DNA from: Croceicoccus hydrothermalis
GTDB lineage: Bacteria > Pseudomonadota > Alphaproteobacteria > Sphingomonadales > Sphingomonadaceae
Direction: 5' to 3'
Assembly: GCF_022378335.1 (NCBI RefSeq)
Contig: NZ_JAIQCI010000009.1
Coordinates: forward strand, 42,133-106,132
DNA: 64,000 nt
This document shows, in pieces, positions 17,357-28,346 of this stretch; the stretch's first letter is position 1, and every line of letters begins with the position of its first letter. The position numbers were made by a program, and so were the translations under genes. The notes below the pieces were generated by a model. It was not told the DNA's origin. It did not search any database and worked only from the letters and a program-made list of their open reading frames with translations.

Positions 17357-17398
17357 GGCAAAAATGGGGCGCTCCACCTCTAGGGAAGAGCGCCCCAT
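17357..17398 (-). terminator. intrinsic terminator of eno
   Basis: On the minus strand an 11-bp perfect stem (17364-17374 paired with 17388-17398, ATGGGGCGCTC and its complement) is followed by a T tract read from 17361-17365. It sits between the eno stop and the peptidase start. Confidence 0.8.
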
Positions 17399-17467
17399 AT
17401 CGCAATCGGCCCGGTGCCTGTTTCGCGCCGAAACCGCCGTTTTTCGTAACGAGGGATTATCGCGGCA

Positions 17468-18757
<1,290 letters not shown>

Positions 18758-19032
18758 TCAATCGTTCCTTCTGTCTGGCGATACCCGGCACGGGCCGGTT
18801 GGCGACCATCGGCAAGATATTGGAAAAGCGTCGCAGGCAATATGCTTACGTCTCTATCCGTAAAGCGCCCTAATTCCCGGAACCTTGACTGGCAACAGCC
18901 GTTAATGCGGCAACAAGCGCGGGAGAATAGCGCTCCCCCCGTGCACGATTGAAAGAACCGCCGGAAATATTGCGCATCCGGCCACAAGACCGCCCGAACG
19001 CCGGGGCGAACAACGAAGGGATTACAATTATC

Positions 19033-19599
19033 ATGGCAGACCCCATCAGCACCGAACCGACCGCAACCACCACCCCGGCCATGGGCGCGACCACCGCGAC
19101 CGACCGCGAAACGCTGGGCGTCGATCACAAGACGGAGGCGAAGTCGCGCTTCTCCAACGCGCTGAACGAAGCGAAGGCGGGTGCCGCCGCGCTAAAGGCC
19201 GAGGCGTTCGATCGCGGCAATCAGTACAAGGAACGCGCCAACGAAAAGGGCGGCCAGTTCAAGGGCGACGCCGCCGCCTATGGCGATCAGGCAAAGGCCA
19301 AGGCCAACGATTATGCCTATCAGGGCAAGGCGAAGGCCAGCGAAGGCCTGACCTCGCTCAGCCGCATGATCAACGAAAACGCCGCGACTCTCGATGAAAA
19401 GCTCGGCCCGAAATATGGCGATTATGCCCGTTCCGCCTCGCGCACTCTCGAAGAGCAGGCCGCCAAGCTTGATTCCAAGAGCATCGAGGAGCTGACCGAG
19501 GATACGCGCACCTATATCCGGTCCAACCCCGGCACCGCCGTCGGCATCGCTGCCGCGACCGGTTACATGCTTGCTCGCCTTTTCCGTTCGGGCAAGTGA
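19033..19599 (+). CDS. YqjD/DUF883-like amphipathic protein with C-terminal membrane anchor
   Basis: This 188-residue protein has a Thr/Ala-rich start, a long Ala/Lys/Glu-rich helical middle (about 45-150) with repeated KAKA and EAKA patterns like LEA or apolipoprotein helices, and a short C-terminal hydrophobic helix (NPGTAVGIAAATGYMLARLF) ending in basic residues. That tail plan matches the YqjD/ElaB/DUF883 group, inner-membrane proteins that bind ribosomes in stationary phase. The start at 19033 has AAGGGA upstream. It leads a four-gene cluster of similar small proteins. Confidence 0.75.
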   Translation: MADPISTEPTATTTPAMGATTATDRETLGVDHKTEAKSRFSNALNEAKAGAAALKAEAFDRGNQYKERANEKGGQFKGDAAAYGDQAKAKANDYAYQGKAKASEGLTSLSRMINENAATLDEKLGPKYGDYARSASRTLEEQAAKLDSKSIEELTEDTRTYIRSNPGTAVGIAAATGYMLARLFRSGK

Positions 19600-19687
19600 T
19601 CGCCTCGACATCGAAAACGATGATCCGATCGACGGGCGCCATTTCGGCCCGCGATAATCTCCAGGCGATCGAAACGGGGCCGCTGGC

Positions 19688-20119
19688 ATGACACAAAGCT
19701 ATACCGACGCAGGCGATCCGCGGGTGAACCCCGCGGACCCCTACGATACCCATATCGAAACCGATCCGGCGGCCGAACGCTCGCTGCTCGATGACGTTCG
19801 CGCGCTCATCGACGATGGCAAGATGGTGGCCGAGGCGGAACTCGATTTTCAGAAGAAGCGCGTCGCCTATGGCGCCGGACAGGCTGGAGGTATCGTCGGC
19901 AGGTTCGGTGCGGCGGCGGTCGTTGCGCTGTTGGCCGGTATTGGCTTTACGGTCGGGCTCATCATCGCGCTGGGCACGCTCATCACGATCTGGGGCTCCA
20001 CCGCCGTTGTGACACTGGTCTATCTGCTCGTGGCTTTGGGCCTGGCGAAGTCCGGTCAGAAGCGGCTCCGCCATGTGCAGACCGTCATTTCCACCACCGA
20101 CCGGACGGAGAGCCGTTAA
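19688..20119 (+). CDS. phage-holin-like membrane protein (DUF1469 / YqjE type)
   Basis: This 143-residue protein has an acidic N-terminal half, a helix AERSLLDDVRALIDDGKMVAEAELDFQKKR, and two strong membrane helices (about 67-90 and 95-117), then a basic tail. This is the layout of the Actinobacterial/proteobacterial phage holin superfamily III (DUF1469), which has nothing to do with lysis in most bacteria. It often travels with YqjD-like genes. Its stop overlaps the next ATG by one base (TAATG). Confidence 0.78.
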   Translation: MTQSYTDAGDPRVNPADPYDTHIETDPAAERSLLDDVRALIDDGKMVAEAELDFQKKRVAYGAGQAGGIVGRFGAAAVVALLAGIGFTVGLIIALGTLITIWGSTAVVTLVYLLVALGLAKSGQKRLRHVQTVISTTDRTESR

Positions 20120-20436
20120 TGCCTGTCACAGAAAGCGAAGTCCTGGAGGCGAAACGGCTGCGCGGCGCCGCCCATACCGTGTTCGACACGCAAAAGGCGC
20201 TCGTGCAAGCCGATCTCGACGCAGCCGGCGTCGGCACGCGGATCAAGAACCGCCTCACCGAAGAAGGCAGGCACCTGTCGGACAAGGCGAGCGAAACGGC
20301 ATCCGAACATCCCCAGGCGGTCAAGGCCGGCGCGGCCGCGCTCGTTGCGTGGTTCGTGGGACGGCCGGTGCTCGGTGCCATGATCGGCGGTATCGCCGGC
20401 CTGTTCGGGTTCGGATCGGACGACGAGGACTATTGA
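20119..20436 (+). CDS. small glycine-zipper membrane protein (DUF3618-like layout)
   Basis: This 105-residue protein has an N-terminal helical region rich in Ala, Lys and Glu and a C-terminal hydrophobic stretch (VKAGAAALVAWFVGRPVLGAMI) followed by a Gly-rich segment and an acidic end (DDEDY). Its position after a holin-like gene and its helix-anchor plan resemble DUF3618 proteins of stress clusters, but I cannot confirm that family. It is translationally coupled to the gene before. Confidence 0.65.
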   Translation: MPVTESEVLEAKRLRGAAHTVFDTQKALVQADLDAAGVGTRIKNRLTEEGRHLSDKASETASEHPQAVKAGAAALVAWFVGRPVLGAMIGGIAGLFGFGSDDEDY

Positions 20437-20477
20437 TCCCGCGCGAGGCCATACCCCCCAATTACAAGGAATTTTTC

Positions 20478-21017
20478 ATGCAGAACCAAGCCAATACGGA
20501 GCTTTATCCCGAACCCGAAACCAAGCCGACCCTGTCCGACCGCGTGTCCGCGGCGCAGGATCGGATCGCCGAAAGCACCGCCCCTGCGCGCAGCAGGGCC
20601 GGCGACGCGGCGGTTGCCACGAAGGATTTCGTGAGCGAACACCCGTTCATCGCGGTCGCGGGCGCGCTCGCGGTCGGCGCAATCATCGCGGTGTCCCTGC
20701 CCGGCCGTCCGGGCCGCAAGGTCCGTGGTTCGGTCATGGCCGCGGGCGGCACGATTGCCGAACTGGCCGCGACCTATGGCGCGCAATTGCTCGAAATGGC
20801 AGAGGACGCCAGCAATGCGAGTCAGGAAAAGCTCGAGGAAATCGGCGACAGCATCGCCGAGGCGACGAGCGCCCTTACCGGAAGCGCGCGGATCGCGGGC
20901 GAAAGCGCCATCGACAGCGCATCGCGCGCGGGTGAGCGGACCGCCGACACGCTGGAACGCGCGGCCCATTCCACCATGCGCGAGGGCCGCACCCTTGTCT
21001 CTCGTCTGCGCCGCTGA
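20478..21017 (+). CDS. amphipathic membrane protein of the stress-like cluster
   Basis: This 179-residue protein starts at 20478 with AAGGA upstream. Residues about 55-75 form a membrane helix of the YqjD type (EHPFIAVAGALAVGAIIAV) followed by RPGRK. The rest is long amphipathic helix with many Ala, Glu, Ser and Arg. It looks like a paralogue in style of the protein at 19033, with the helix in the middle. It probably acts at the inner membrane in stress or stationary phase, which is inference from the group. A terminator follows. Confidence 0.68.
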   Translation: MQNQANTELYPEPETKPTLSDRVSAAQDRIAESTAPARSRAGDAAVATKDFVSEHPFIAVAGALAVGAIIAVSLPGRPGRKVRGSVMAAGGTIAELAATYGAQLLEMAEDASNASQEKLEEIGDSIAEATSALTGSARIAGESAIDSASRAGERTADTLERAAHSTMREGRTLVSRLRR

Positions 21018-21030
21018 TTGCGTAACGTCG

Positions 21031-21080
21031 AAAAACCGGCTTTGGGGCAAGGCTTGCAAGTCTTGCGCCGAAGCCGTTTT
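21031..21080 (+). terminator. terminator of the four-gene cluster
   Basis: A long stem pairs 21037-21042 (CGGCTT) with 21071-21076 and continues through 21044-21051 with 21062-21069 (one mismatch). It is flanked by five A before and four T after, as in a bidirectional intrinsic terminator. Confidence 0.6.
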
Positions 21081-21167
21081 CGTTTACCGCACGCAAGCGA
21101 ACTGCGAGGAACGACGCGCGGTCGCTTCTCGTCAACAATATTCCGCAGCATAAGGTAGCAACGCGCG

Positions 21168-21413
21168 ATGGGACAGAAATTGCATCTCGTTCTGGGCGGC
21201 CGGGTCAAGGACCCGCGCGGCATCGAATTCGAGGATCTCGAGCAGGTCGATCTGGTCGGTGTCTACCCCGATTTCGACAGCGCCGAGAACGCCTGGCGTA
21301 GCGCGGCGCAGCGCACGGTGGACGATGCCGAAATGAAATATGTGATCGTGCATCTTCATCGCCTGCTGGAGCCGCATCTCGCCGATCATGAAAAGATTGC
21401 CGACCCCGAATAA
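21168..21413 (+). CDS. DUF4170 domain protein
   Basis: This 81-residue protein matches the DUF4170 family known from Alphaproteobacteria, recognisable by LVLGGRV at the start, LVGVYPDFDSAENAWRSAAQ in the middle and KYVIVHLHRLLEP at the end. The function is unknown. It is cytoplasmic, with no membrane helix. It is a single-gene unit, ending at a terminator shared with greA. Confidence 0.82.
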   Translation: MGQKLHLVLGGRVKDPRGIEFEDLEQVDLVGVYPDFDSAENAWRSAAQRTVDDAEMKYVIVHLHRLLEPHLADHEKIADPE

Positions 21414-21414
21414 G

Positions 21415-21450
21415 AAAAAGGCCCCGGATCGCGCGATCCGGGGCCTTTTT
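21415..21450. terminator. bidirectional terminator between DUF4170 gene and greA
   Basis: A perfect 36-base palindrome has five A at its left end and five T at its right end around a GC-rich stem (GGCCCCGGATCGC and complement). It can terminate transcription from both converging genes. Confidence 0.92.
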
Positions 21451-21471
21451 CCATGTCCTATCCGGCATGGT

Positions 21472-21945
21472 TCAGATGAATTCGATCTTGTCGATGAGGT
21501 AGAACCTTTCACCCGACGGCACGGTGACCTCGATTTCCTCGCCAACCTTCTTTCCGATCAACGCACGGCCCATCGGACTGGAATAGCTGATGCGGCCTTT
21601 TTTCGCATCGGCCTCCGTCTGTCCGACGATCTGATAGCGGATCGGTTTGTCATCCTCGTCCAGCATGCTGACGGTTGCGCCAAACACGACCTTGTCGCCG
21701 GAAAGCGTGGCGGGGTCGATGATCTGTGCACGGCTGACGCGATCCTCAAGATCGGCAATGCTCGCCTCGACCTGTCCCTGACGCTCCTTCGCCGCGTGAT
21801 ATTCGGCGTTTTCGGACAGGTCGCCATGCGCACGCGCCTCTTCGATGGCGTCCACGATCCGGGGGCGTTCCTCGCGCAGCGCCTTCAGATCCGCCGTCAG
21901 CTTTTCGTAGCCCTCGGCCAGCATGGGGACTTTTTCGACGGCCAT
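21472..21945 (-). CDS. greA: transcription elongation factor GreA
   Basis: GreA rescues backtracked RNA polymerase by stimulating cleavage of the nascent RNA. The 157-residue protein has the N-terminal coiled coil (residues about 8-75, with the tip acidic residues in [15 protein letters not shown]) and the C-terminal globular domain ([21 protein letters not shown]). Length is standard. It lies 97 bases after carB on the same strand with a terminator in between. Confidence 0.97.
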   Translation of the reverse strand: MAVEKVPMLAEGYEKLTADLKALREERPRIVDAIEEARAHGDLSENAEYHAAKERQGQVEASIADLEDRVSRAQIIDPATLSGDKVVFGATVSMLDEDDKPIRYQIVGQTEADAKKGRISYSSPMGRALIGKKVGEEIEVTVPSGERFYLIDKIEFI

Positions 21946-21977
21946 TTTGAAACCAATCCTTACTCTTGTGGGACAGG

Positions 21978-22015
21978 AAAACCGGCCGCCTTGCCAGATG
22001 GAAGGCGACCGGTTT
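21978..22015 (-). terminator. intrinsic terminator of carB
   Basis: On the minus strand a 14-bp stem with one mismatch (21979-21992 with 22002-22015) and a 9-base loop ends in four T. It lies between the carB stop and the greA start, so greA should have its own promoter or be partly read through. Confidence 0.72.
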
Positions 22016-22042
22016 GCCCGCTAAATGCGATGTGTCGTCAAT

Positions 22043-25000
22043 TCATCCGCTATAATAGGACTGAAGCGATCGTACTTCAAGCTTTCCGCCGCGTTGTGCG
22101 ATGATCGCATCGGCGGCGGCCACACATGCCGCCGCGGTGGTATAGGAGGGCACGCGCTCTTCCAGCGCGGCGGTGCGGATCGACTTGCTGTCCTTCAGGC
22201 TTTGCCAACCCTCGGTCGTGTTGAAGATGAGCGCCACATCGCCATCCACGATCCGGTCGACGATATGCGGACGGCCTTCCGCGACCTTGTTCACGATATC
22301 GACGGCAATGCCGTTTTCGGACAGGAAGCGCGCGGTCCCGGAGGTGGCGATGACATCGAAACCATTGTCGGAAAGCTTGCGCACCGCGGGCAGGATCGTC
22401 TGCTTGTCCGTCGACTTCACCGATACGAACAGGATGCCCTTTTCCGGAAGGCTCGCGCCCGCCCCGAACTGCGACTTGATGAAGGCGGCGGTGAAGTCGG
22501 CATCGATCCCCATGACCTCGCCCGTGGATTTCATTTCCGGCGACAATACGGGGTCCGTGCCGGGGAAACGGGCAAACGGGAACACGGCCTCCTTCACCGC
22601 GACATGGTCGACATGCCGGTCGATAACCGGAAGATCGGCGAGCCTTTCGCCCGCCATCACGCGCGCGGCGATCTTTGCGATCGGCTGCCCGATGGCCTTC
22701 GCGACGAAAGGTACGGTCCGGCTCGCACGCGGGTTCACCTCGATCAGGTAGACCTCCCCGTCCTTCACCGCGAACTGAATGTTCATCAGCCCGACGACTT
22801 TCAACGCATGGGCGAGTGCCTCGGCCTGACGCTCCATCTCCGCGATGACCGTGGCGGGCAGGCTGTAGGGTGGGAGCGAGCAGGCGCTGTCGCCCGAATG
22901 CACGCCCGCTTCTTCGATATGCTGCATCACGCCGGCAACGACAACGTCGGTCCCGTCGCAGATCGCATCCACATCGCATTCGATCGCATCGCGCAGATAC
23001 TGGTCGATCAGAACCGGCTGATCGCCCGACACGTGCACGGCGGTTTCCATGTACTGATCGAGCTGCGCCTCGCTATCCACGATTTCCATCGCGCGCCCGC
23101 CAAGAACATAGGACGGGCGGATGAGCACGGGAAAGCCGATGCGCGCCGCGATCGCCCGCGCCTCTTCCTGACTGCGCGCCATGCCGTTCGCCGGCTGCTT
23201 CAGCCCCAGCTTGTTGACGAGCGCGGAAAACCGCTCCCGGCTTTCGGCAAGGTCGATGGCGTCCGGCGAAGTGCCGAGGATGGGAATGCCCGCATCCTCC
23301 AATGCCTGCGCGAGTTTAAGCGGCGTCTGCCCGCCGAACTGTACGATCACACCATGCAGCGTGCCACGCGACCGCTCCACATCGAGAATCTCAAGCACAT
23401 CCTCCGCCGTCAGCGGTTCGAAATAGAGCCGGTCGGAGGTGTCGTAATCGGTGCTGACCGTTTCCGGGTTGCAATTGATCATGATCGTTTCGTAACCGAC
23501 CCCGCCCTTGTCCGCATCGCCGAGCGCGAAACAGGCGTGGCAGCAGCAATAGTCGAACTCGATCCCCTGACCGATCCGGTTCGGACCGCCGCCAAGGATC
23601 ACGACCTTCTTCGCGTCGGTGGGGTCAGCTTCGTTCTCCGCCTCCCCGAACAATGGCTGTTCATAGGTGGAGTACATGTAGGGCGTGATCGCCTCGAACT
23701 CCGCGGCGCAGCTGTCGATACGCTTGAAGACCGGCCGCACGCCGAGCTTGTGGCGCAATTCGCGGATCTCGTCTTCAGACGTGCCGCCCGCCATCGCCTT
23801 GATCGCATCGTGCAGCAGGCCGGACCGCTTCGCCTGTGTCTCCGCCATGCCGCCCGCCACGCCAATGCTGCGCACGGCAAGCGTCGAGAGCCGCTTGTCC
23901 GAAAAGCCCATCGCCTTGAGCCGGAGCAGACCCTCGCGCGTGCGGGGCACACCTTCCTTCAGGATGATGCTTTCCTCGGCGATGATCTGGTGAATGTGGC
24001 GCAGGAACCATTTGTCATATTTCGTGACGGCATGGACCTCGTCCACGCTCAGCCCCTCGCGAAACGCCTGCGCCGTGACGACCAGCCGTTCGGGCCGCGC
24101 AACCGACAAGGCCTCGACGATCCGATCCTTTGTCGCCCCTTCGAGTTCCTCGATCCGGTTGAAACCGTCCAGCCCGATCTCCAGACCGCGCAGCGCCTTC
24201 TGCATCGATTCCTTGAAATTGCGGCCGATCGCCATGACTTCGCCCACTGATTTCATCGCGGTGGAGAGGCGATTGTCGGCGCCCTTGAACTTTTCGAAGG
24301 CAAAGCGCGGGATCTTCGTCACGACGTAATCGATCGTCGGCTCGAAACTCGCCGGAGTGGCGCCCGTGATCTCGTTCGTAATCTCGTCCAGCGTATAGCC
24401 CACCGCCAGCTTCGCGGCGACGCGCGCGATCGGAAAGCCCGTTGCCTTGGACGCCAGCGCCGACGACCGCGACACGCGCGGGTTCATCTCGATCACGATG
24501 AGGCGGCCATCGTCCGGGTTGACGGCGAATTGCACGTTCGAACCGCCGGTTTCCACGCCAATCTCGCGCAGCACCGCGATGCTGGCGTTGCGCATGATCT
24601 GATATTCCTTGTCGGTCAGCGTCAACGCGGGCGCCACGGTAATGGAATCGCCGGTGTGCACGCCCATCGGATCGACGTTTTCGATGGAACAGATGATGAT
24701 GCAATTGTCGTTCCGGTCGCGGACGACTTCCATCTCGTATTCTTTCCAGCCGAGCAGCGATTCCTCGATCAGAACTTCGGTCTTGGGGCTGGCCTCCAGC
24801 CCCTCGCGCACGATCTTCTCGAACTCTGCGCGGTTATACGCAATGCCGCCGCCCGTGCCGCCCAGCGTAAAGCTCGGCCGGATGATCGAGGGCAGGCCCG
24901 TGCGTTCCAGCACGGCGAGCGCGTCCTCCATCGAATGGGCGATGCCCGAGCGTGCGCTTTCGAGGCCAATCTTGTCCATCGCCTCGCGGAAACGCTGGCG

Positions 25001-25384
25001 GTTTTCGGCCTTGTCGATGGCGTCGGCATCGGCGCCGATCATCTGCACGCCATATTTGTCGAGCACCCCCGTTTCGGCCAGCGTCAGCGCGCAGTTCAGC
25101 GCGGTCTGCCCGCCCATGGTCGGCAGGACGGCATCGGGCCGCTCCTTCGCGATCACCTTCTCGACAAATTCGGGCGTGATCGGCTCGACATAGGTGGCGT
25201 CGGCCATTTCCGGGTCGGTCATGATCGTGGCCGGATTGGAATTGACGAGGATGACGCGGTAGCCCTCCTCCTTCAAAGCCTTGATCGCCTGCGTGCCCGA
25301 GTAGTCGAACTCGCAAGCCTGCCCGATAATGATCGGCCCCGCGCCAATGACGAGGATGGATGAGATGTCAGTGCGTTTGGGCAT
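22043..25384 (-). CDS. carB: carbamoyl-phosphate synthase large subunit
   Basis: CarB makes carbamoyl phosphate from bicarbonate, ammonia and two ATP for arginine and pyrimidine synthesis. The 1113-residue protein has two homologous halves, each an ATP-grasp unit. The first has [20 protein letters not shown] and [18 protein letters not shown]. The second has [22 protein letters not shown]-terminal MGS-like allosteric domain covers about the last 150 residues ([16 protein letters not shown]). The partner carA is 407 bases upstream on the same strand, with an opposite-strand gene between them. Confidence 0.98.
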   Translation of the reverse strand: MPKRTDISSILVIGAGPIIIGQACEFDYSGTQAIKALKEEGYRVILVNSNPATIMTDPEMADATYVEPITPEFVEKVIAKERPDAVLPTMGGQTALNCALTLAETGVLDKYGVQMIGADADAIDKAENRQRFREAMDKIGLESARSGIAHSMEDALAVLERTGLPSIIRPSFTLGGTGGGIAYNRAEFEKIVREGLEASPKTEVLIEESLLGWKEYEMEVVRDRNDNCIIICSIENVDPMGVHTGDSITVAPALTLTDKEYQIMRNASIAVLREIGVETGGSNVQFAVNPDDGRLIVIEMNPRVSRSSALASKATGFPIARVAAKLAVGYTLDEITNEITGATPASFEPTIDYVVTKIPRFAFEKFKGADNRLSTAMKSVGEVMAIGRNFKESMQKALRGLEIGLDGFNRIEELEGATKDRIVEALSVARPERLVVTAQAFREGLSVDEVHAVTKYDKWFLRHIHQIIAEESIILKEGVPRTREGLLRLKAMGFSDKRLSTLAVRSIGVAGGMAETQAKRSGLLHDAIKAMAGGTSEDEIRELRHKLGVRPVFKRIDSCAAEFEAITPYMYSTYEQPLFGEAENEADPTDAKKVVILGGGPNRIGQGIEFDYCCCHACFALGDADKGGVGYETIMINCNPETVSTDYDTSDRLYFEPLTAEDVLEILDVERSRGTLHGVIVQFGGQTPLKLAQALEDAGIPILGTSPDAIDLAESRERFSALVNKLGLKQPANGMARSQEEARAIAARIGFPVLIRPSYVLGGRAMEIVDSEAQLDQYMETAVHVSGDQPVLIDQYLRDAIECDVDAICDGTDVVVAGVMQHIEEAGVHSGDSACSLPPYSLPATVIAEMERQAEALAHALKVVGLMNIQFAVKDGEVYLIEVNPRASRTVPFVAKAIGQPIAKIAARVMAGERLADLPVIDRHVDHVAVKEAVFPFARFPGTDPVLSPEMKSTGEVMGIDADFTAAFIKSQFGAGASLPEKGILFVSVKSTDKQTILPAVRKLSDNGFDVIATSGTARFLSENGIAVDIVNKVAEGRPHIVDRIVDGDVALIFNTTEGWQSLKDSKSIRTAALEERVPSYTTAAACVAAADAIIAQRGGKLEVRSLQSYYSG

Positions 25385-25428
25385 AATTAAGGCTATTAAC
25401 CTCCGATAATCGCAAGAGGAGCTTTTGG

Positions 25429-25788
25429 ATGGATATCATCAGGAGAATAGAAGCCGTTGCAACCTCGGGCACGGAGATACCCAAGCCCGAGGCAAAAACT
25501 CGTTTTTGGGTAAAAGGCTGGGGCCGGAGGCGGGGCGAACGTGCTTTGATCTACCTTATCCCTAACAACCGCGGCGGACGACCATATGAAGAAGGCGTCA
25601 CCGAATCCGAATTAATCAGAGCCTATGAACAGCTCTTTCGTACAGGTTCGTTCACAAAGTCTTTGTTCAATTCTGAACTACCCGGAGCTGCGAAAGAGGG
25701 TGGCTGTAACTTCACCACCATCGGAGGGGTCTTTCGCCTTGTTGGGGAAGCCAGACATGCAACGCGTGGTATCTATTCAAAGATCTGA
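25429..25788 (+). CDS. lower-GC hypothetical protein between carA and carB
   Basis: This 119-residue protein is encoded antisense to the car genes, filling the gap between them, and has GAGGAG 10 bases before its ATG. GC content is by eye near 50%, well below its neighbours, and codon use is different (ATA, AGA, TTA). It is soluble and basic near the start ([20 protein letters not shown]) and has a conserved-looking end ([16 protein letters not shown]). There are no membrane helices and no motif I can name. It looks like an acquired gene. The function is unknown. Confidence 0.68.
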   Translation: MDIIRRIEAVATSGTEIPKPEAKTRFWVKGWGRRRGERALIYLIPNNRGGRPYEEGVTESELIRAYEQLFRTGSFTKSLFNSELPGAAKEGGCNFTTIGGVFRLVGEARHATRGIYSKI

Positions 25789-25791
25789 CCC

Positions 25792-26976
25792 TCACCCCAA
25801 CTCACCCACGAACCTCTCGAACAGGTAGAAACTGTCCTGCGGTCCCGGCGAAGCCTCTGGGTGATACTGCACTCCGAACGCCTTCTTGCCGCGGATCGAA
25901 ATCCCGCAATTGGTCCCGTCGAAAAGCGAGCGGTGCGTTTCCACCACTCCATCGGGCAGCGTGTCGCCATCGACCGCAAAGCCGTGGTTCATGCTGGTAA
26001 TCTCGACCAACCCTTGGGTGTCGCCCCAGGTTTCGCCGACGCGCTGCACCGGGTGGTTGGCGCCGCGGTGCCCCTGATGCATCTTGGTCGTCTTCGCACC
26101 GGCGGCCAGCGCCAGCATCTGATGCCCCAGACATATGCCGAAGATCGGCACGTCGCGATCGAGCAATGCGCGGATCACCGGCACCGCATATTCGCCCGTC
26201 GCCGCCGGATCGCCCGGCCCGTTCGACAGGAACACGCCATCGGGTTCGAGCGCCATGATCTCATCCGCCGTGGCGCGTGCCGGGACCACGGTCACCCGCG
26301 CCCCTGCCCGCACCAGATTGCGGAAAATGTTGTCCTTCGCCCCGAAGTCCATGGCGACAACATGCGGGCGCGCCTCGTCCGCCGCGGCGCCATAACCGGT
26401 GCCCAGTTCCCACACGTCGCCGGTCCAGCTTTCCTGCACCTCGCGGCTCGCGGGTCCGGCAAGGTCCAGTCCTTCGAGCCCCTGCCACCCCTGCACCCGG
26501 GCAAGCAGCGCGGGAATGTCGAAATTGCCATCGGGATCGTGCGCGATCGCGACATTGGGCGCCCCCTGCACGCGGATGCGGCGGGTCAGCGCGCGCGTGT
26601 CCAGCCCGGCGATGCCGATCTTTCCATTCTCCCGCATCCAGGCGGGAAAGTCGCCCATGCTGCGAAAATTGGACGGGTCGGTGACATCCTCGCGCACGAC
26701 GCATCCGACCGCGCTATCCACCGCGCCCTCGACATCCTCCGCATTCGATCCGACATTGCCGATATGCGGGAAGGTGAAGCACACCACCTGCGCGGCATAG
26801 GAGGGATCGGTCATCACCTCCTGATACCCGGTCATGGCGGTGTTGAAACACATCTCGCCAACCGCGTGGCCGGTCGCGCCAAAGCCCCTGCCCCACGCCA
26901 CATGACCATCCGCGAAAACCAGAGCGGCGGTCGCTCCCTTTGGTTGTGGCGCATGCGTAGTTGCGGCGTCGGCCAT
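25792..26976 (-). CDS. carA: carbamoyl-phosphate synthase small subunit
   Basis: CarA hydrolyses glutamine and passes ammonia to CarB. The 394-residue protein has the CPSase N-terminal domain (ALVFADGHVAWGRGFGA, FNTAMTGYQEVMTDPSY) and a class I glutamine amidotransferase domain with the catalytic Cys in GICLGHQ and the His-Glu pair in GVQYHPEASPGP. Length is normal. It is divergent from the YqeY gene at 27129. The gap to carB is occupied by an opposite-strand gene. Confidence 0.97.
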   Translation of the reverse strand: MADAATTHAPQPKGATAALVFADGHVAWGRGFGATGHAVGEMCFNTAMTGYQEVMTDPSYAAQVVCFTFPHIGNVGSNAEDVEGAVDSAVGCVVREDVTDPSNFRSMGDFPAWMRENGKIGIAGLDTRALTRRIRVQGAPNVAIAHDPDGNFDIPALLARVQGWQGLEGLDLAGPASREVQESWTGDVWELGTGYGAAADEARPHVVAMDFGAKDNIFRNLVRAGARVTVVPARATADEIMALEPDGVFLSNGPGDPAATGEYAVPVIRALLDRDVPIFGICLGHQMLALAAGAKTTKMHQGHRGANHPVQRVGETWGDTQGLVEITSMNHGFAVDGDTLPDGVVETHRSLFDGTNCGISIRGKKAFGVQYHPEASPGPQDSFYLFERFVGELG

Positions 26977-27128
26977 GTGTGGGCGCTCCGTTCTTGTCCA
27001 GTGGTTCGGCGATGTTCGCTAAGGCCCAGCGGCTAGCCTCGCGCGGGGCGGCGGTCAAGCTAGGAACGCGACGTTTTTACCGCTACCGACGCGGTTCAAC
27101 CAATCTCCTATACGAATGGACATGGCAC

Positions 27129-27590
27129 ATGCTGCGCGACACGATCAAATCCGCCCAGATTCAGGCAATGAAGGACAAGGACAAGGAACGGCTGGCCGCG
27201 GTCCGCCTGATTCTCGCCAAGATCAAGGACCGCGACATCGAGATGCGCGCTGGGAACGCATCGGGCCAGCCGGCCGATGACGATGCCATGGTGATCGAGG
27301 TGCTTCAGAAAATGGCGAAGCAGCGCAAGGAATCGATCGCGATGTATAATGAGGGCGGCCGCACCGAACTCGCACAGGCGGAACAGGGCGAGCTCGCCGT
27401 GATTGAGGAATTCCTGCCGCAGCAGATGAACGAGGCGGAAACGAAGGGCGCGATCGAAAAGATCAAAACCGACACCGGCGCCACCGGGATGAAGGACATG
27501 GGCAAGGTCATGGCGGAATTGAAAGCGCGGCACGGCGCGGTCCTCGACATGAGCAACGCCAGCCGCCTGGTAAAGGAAAGCCTGGCCTGA
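27129..27590 (+). CDS. GatB/YqeY domain protein
   Basis: This 153-residue protein belongs to the YqeY group, related to the tail domain of the GatB amidotransferase subunit and thought to bind tRNA. Typical features are the N-terminal helix MLRDTIKSAQIQAMKDKDKE, QRKESIAMYNEGGR, EEFLPQQMNEAE and the end GKVMAELKARHGAVLDMS. It commonly precedes dnaG in Alphaproteobacteria. The stop overlaps the next ATG (TGATG). Confidence 0.92.
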   Translation: MLRDTIKSAQIQAMKDKDKERLAAVRLILAKIKDRDIEMRAGNASGQPADDDAMVIEVLQKMAKQRKESIAMYNEGGRTELAQAEQGELAVIEEFLPQQMNEAETKGAIEKIKTDTGATGMKDMGKVMAELKARHGAVLDMSNASRLVKESLA

Positions 27591-28264
27591 TGATGGGGCG
27601 GATTGCAGAAACGCCGCGCCTCGTCGCGATGGGCGCATTGACCGTCGTGCTCGGCGCGTGTTCGCAGGGCGAACCGGCTCGGCAAGAAACCGTTGCCGAG
27701 CAGGTGATCGACGATGCCGAGCCGGAAGATGGCGAGCTTCTCCATACCGAAGATTTCGCGCGAAGCATGATTGGCCCCCGCATTCAGGGTCCGCGCGGGC
27801 CGATGATACGGTCCAGCTTCGAAGGGCCGGACGGAACCACGGGCACGATCGAATCCTTCGTCGCCTGTCCGATCGAGACCAGCGGAACCGCCTGCAACCC
27901 GGCCGAACTGCCCGAAACCACGATCTTCACCTATGTAATGCGCGTGACCCCGGACGAACGGGCGAGCGCGTTTCGCACCGCCGTCCCCGTCTTCGGCTAT
28001 GCGGGCGTGGCCGGGTTCGCGGAAGCCGAGGCACAGGCCGCGCTCGGCGGCGATGCACGGCTCGAGGTTCGCTGCGTCAATGGCGGGCTGTTCTATTCCG
28101 TGGTCGGCGGTGAGGGTTGGCGCGCAGGGTCGCCGATCACGTTCTTCTGGCAGGGCACGCTGCCGCCCGCCGGTCCGGCGCAGGCCTATCAGCTTATCGC
28201 CGGCGGCAGGATCGGCACGGCCGAGGGCCCCGCCCCCGCACAACAGGCGACGGGCGGCTGCTGA
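27590..28264 (+). CDS. hypothetical lipoprotein
   Basis: This 224-residue protein has a signal sequence with lipobox VVLGAC (Cys 24) and should be exported and lipidated. The mature part is acidic at first, then has an all-soluble domain with two Cys (CPIETSGTACNP) that might form a disulfide. It starts with two consecutive ATG codons overlapping the stop of the YqeY gene. I do not recognise a family. It sits inside the otherwise conserved yqeY-dnaG order. Confidence 0.78.
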   Translation: MMGRIAETPRLVAMGALTVVLGACSQGEPARQETVAEQVIDDAEPEDGELLHTEDFARSMIGPRIQGPRGPMIRSSFEGPDGTTGTIESFVACPIETSGTACNPAELPETTIFTYVMRVTPDERASAFRTAVPVFGYAGVAGFAEAEAQAALGGDARLEVRCVNGGLFYSVVGGEGWRAGSPITFFWQGTLPPAGPAQAYQLIAGGRIGTAEGPAPAQQATGGC

Positions 28265-28346
28265 ATCGGCGAACGTCGGCGGAGCCGCGAGGGGGCGTCG
28301 CAAGCGCGGCTTGATTTCGGCGCTTCATCCGCGCAGGGAGGCGGCC

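Noticed and set aside
22025..24250. A 741-codon plus-strand open frame opposite carB
   Set aside because: It is a shadow of a long GC-rich coding region. The protein has no known motifs and is rich in Arg and His, as expected from reading antisense codons.
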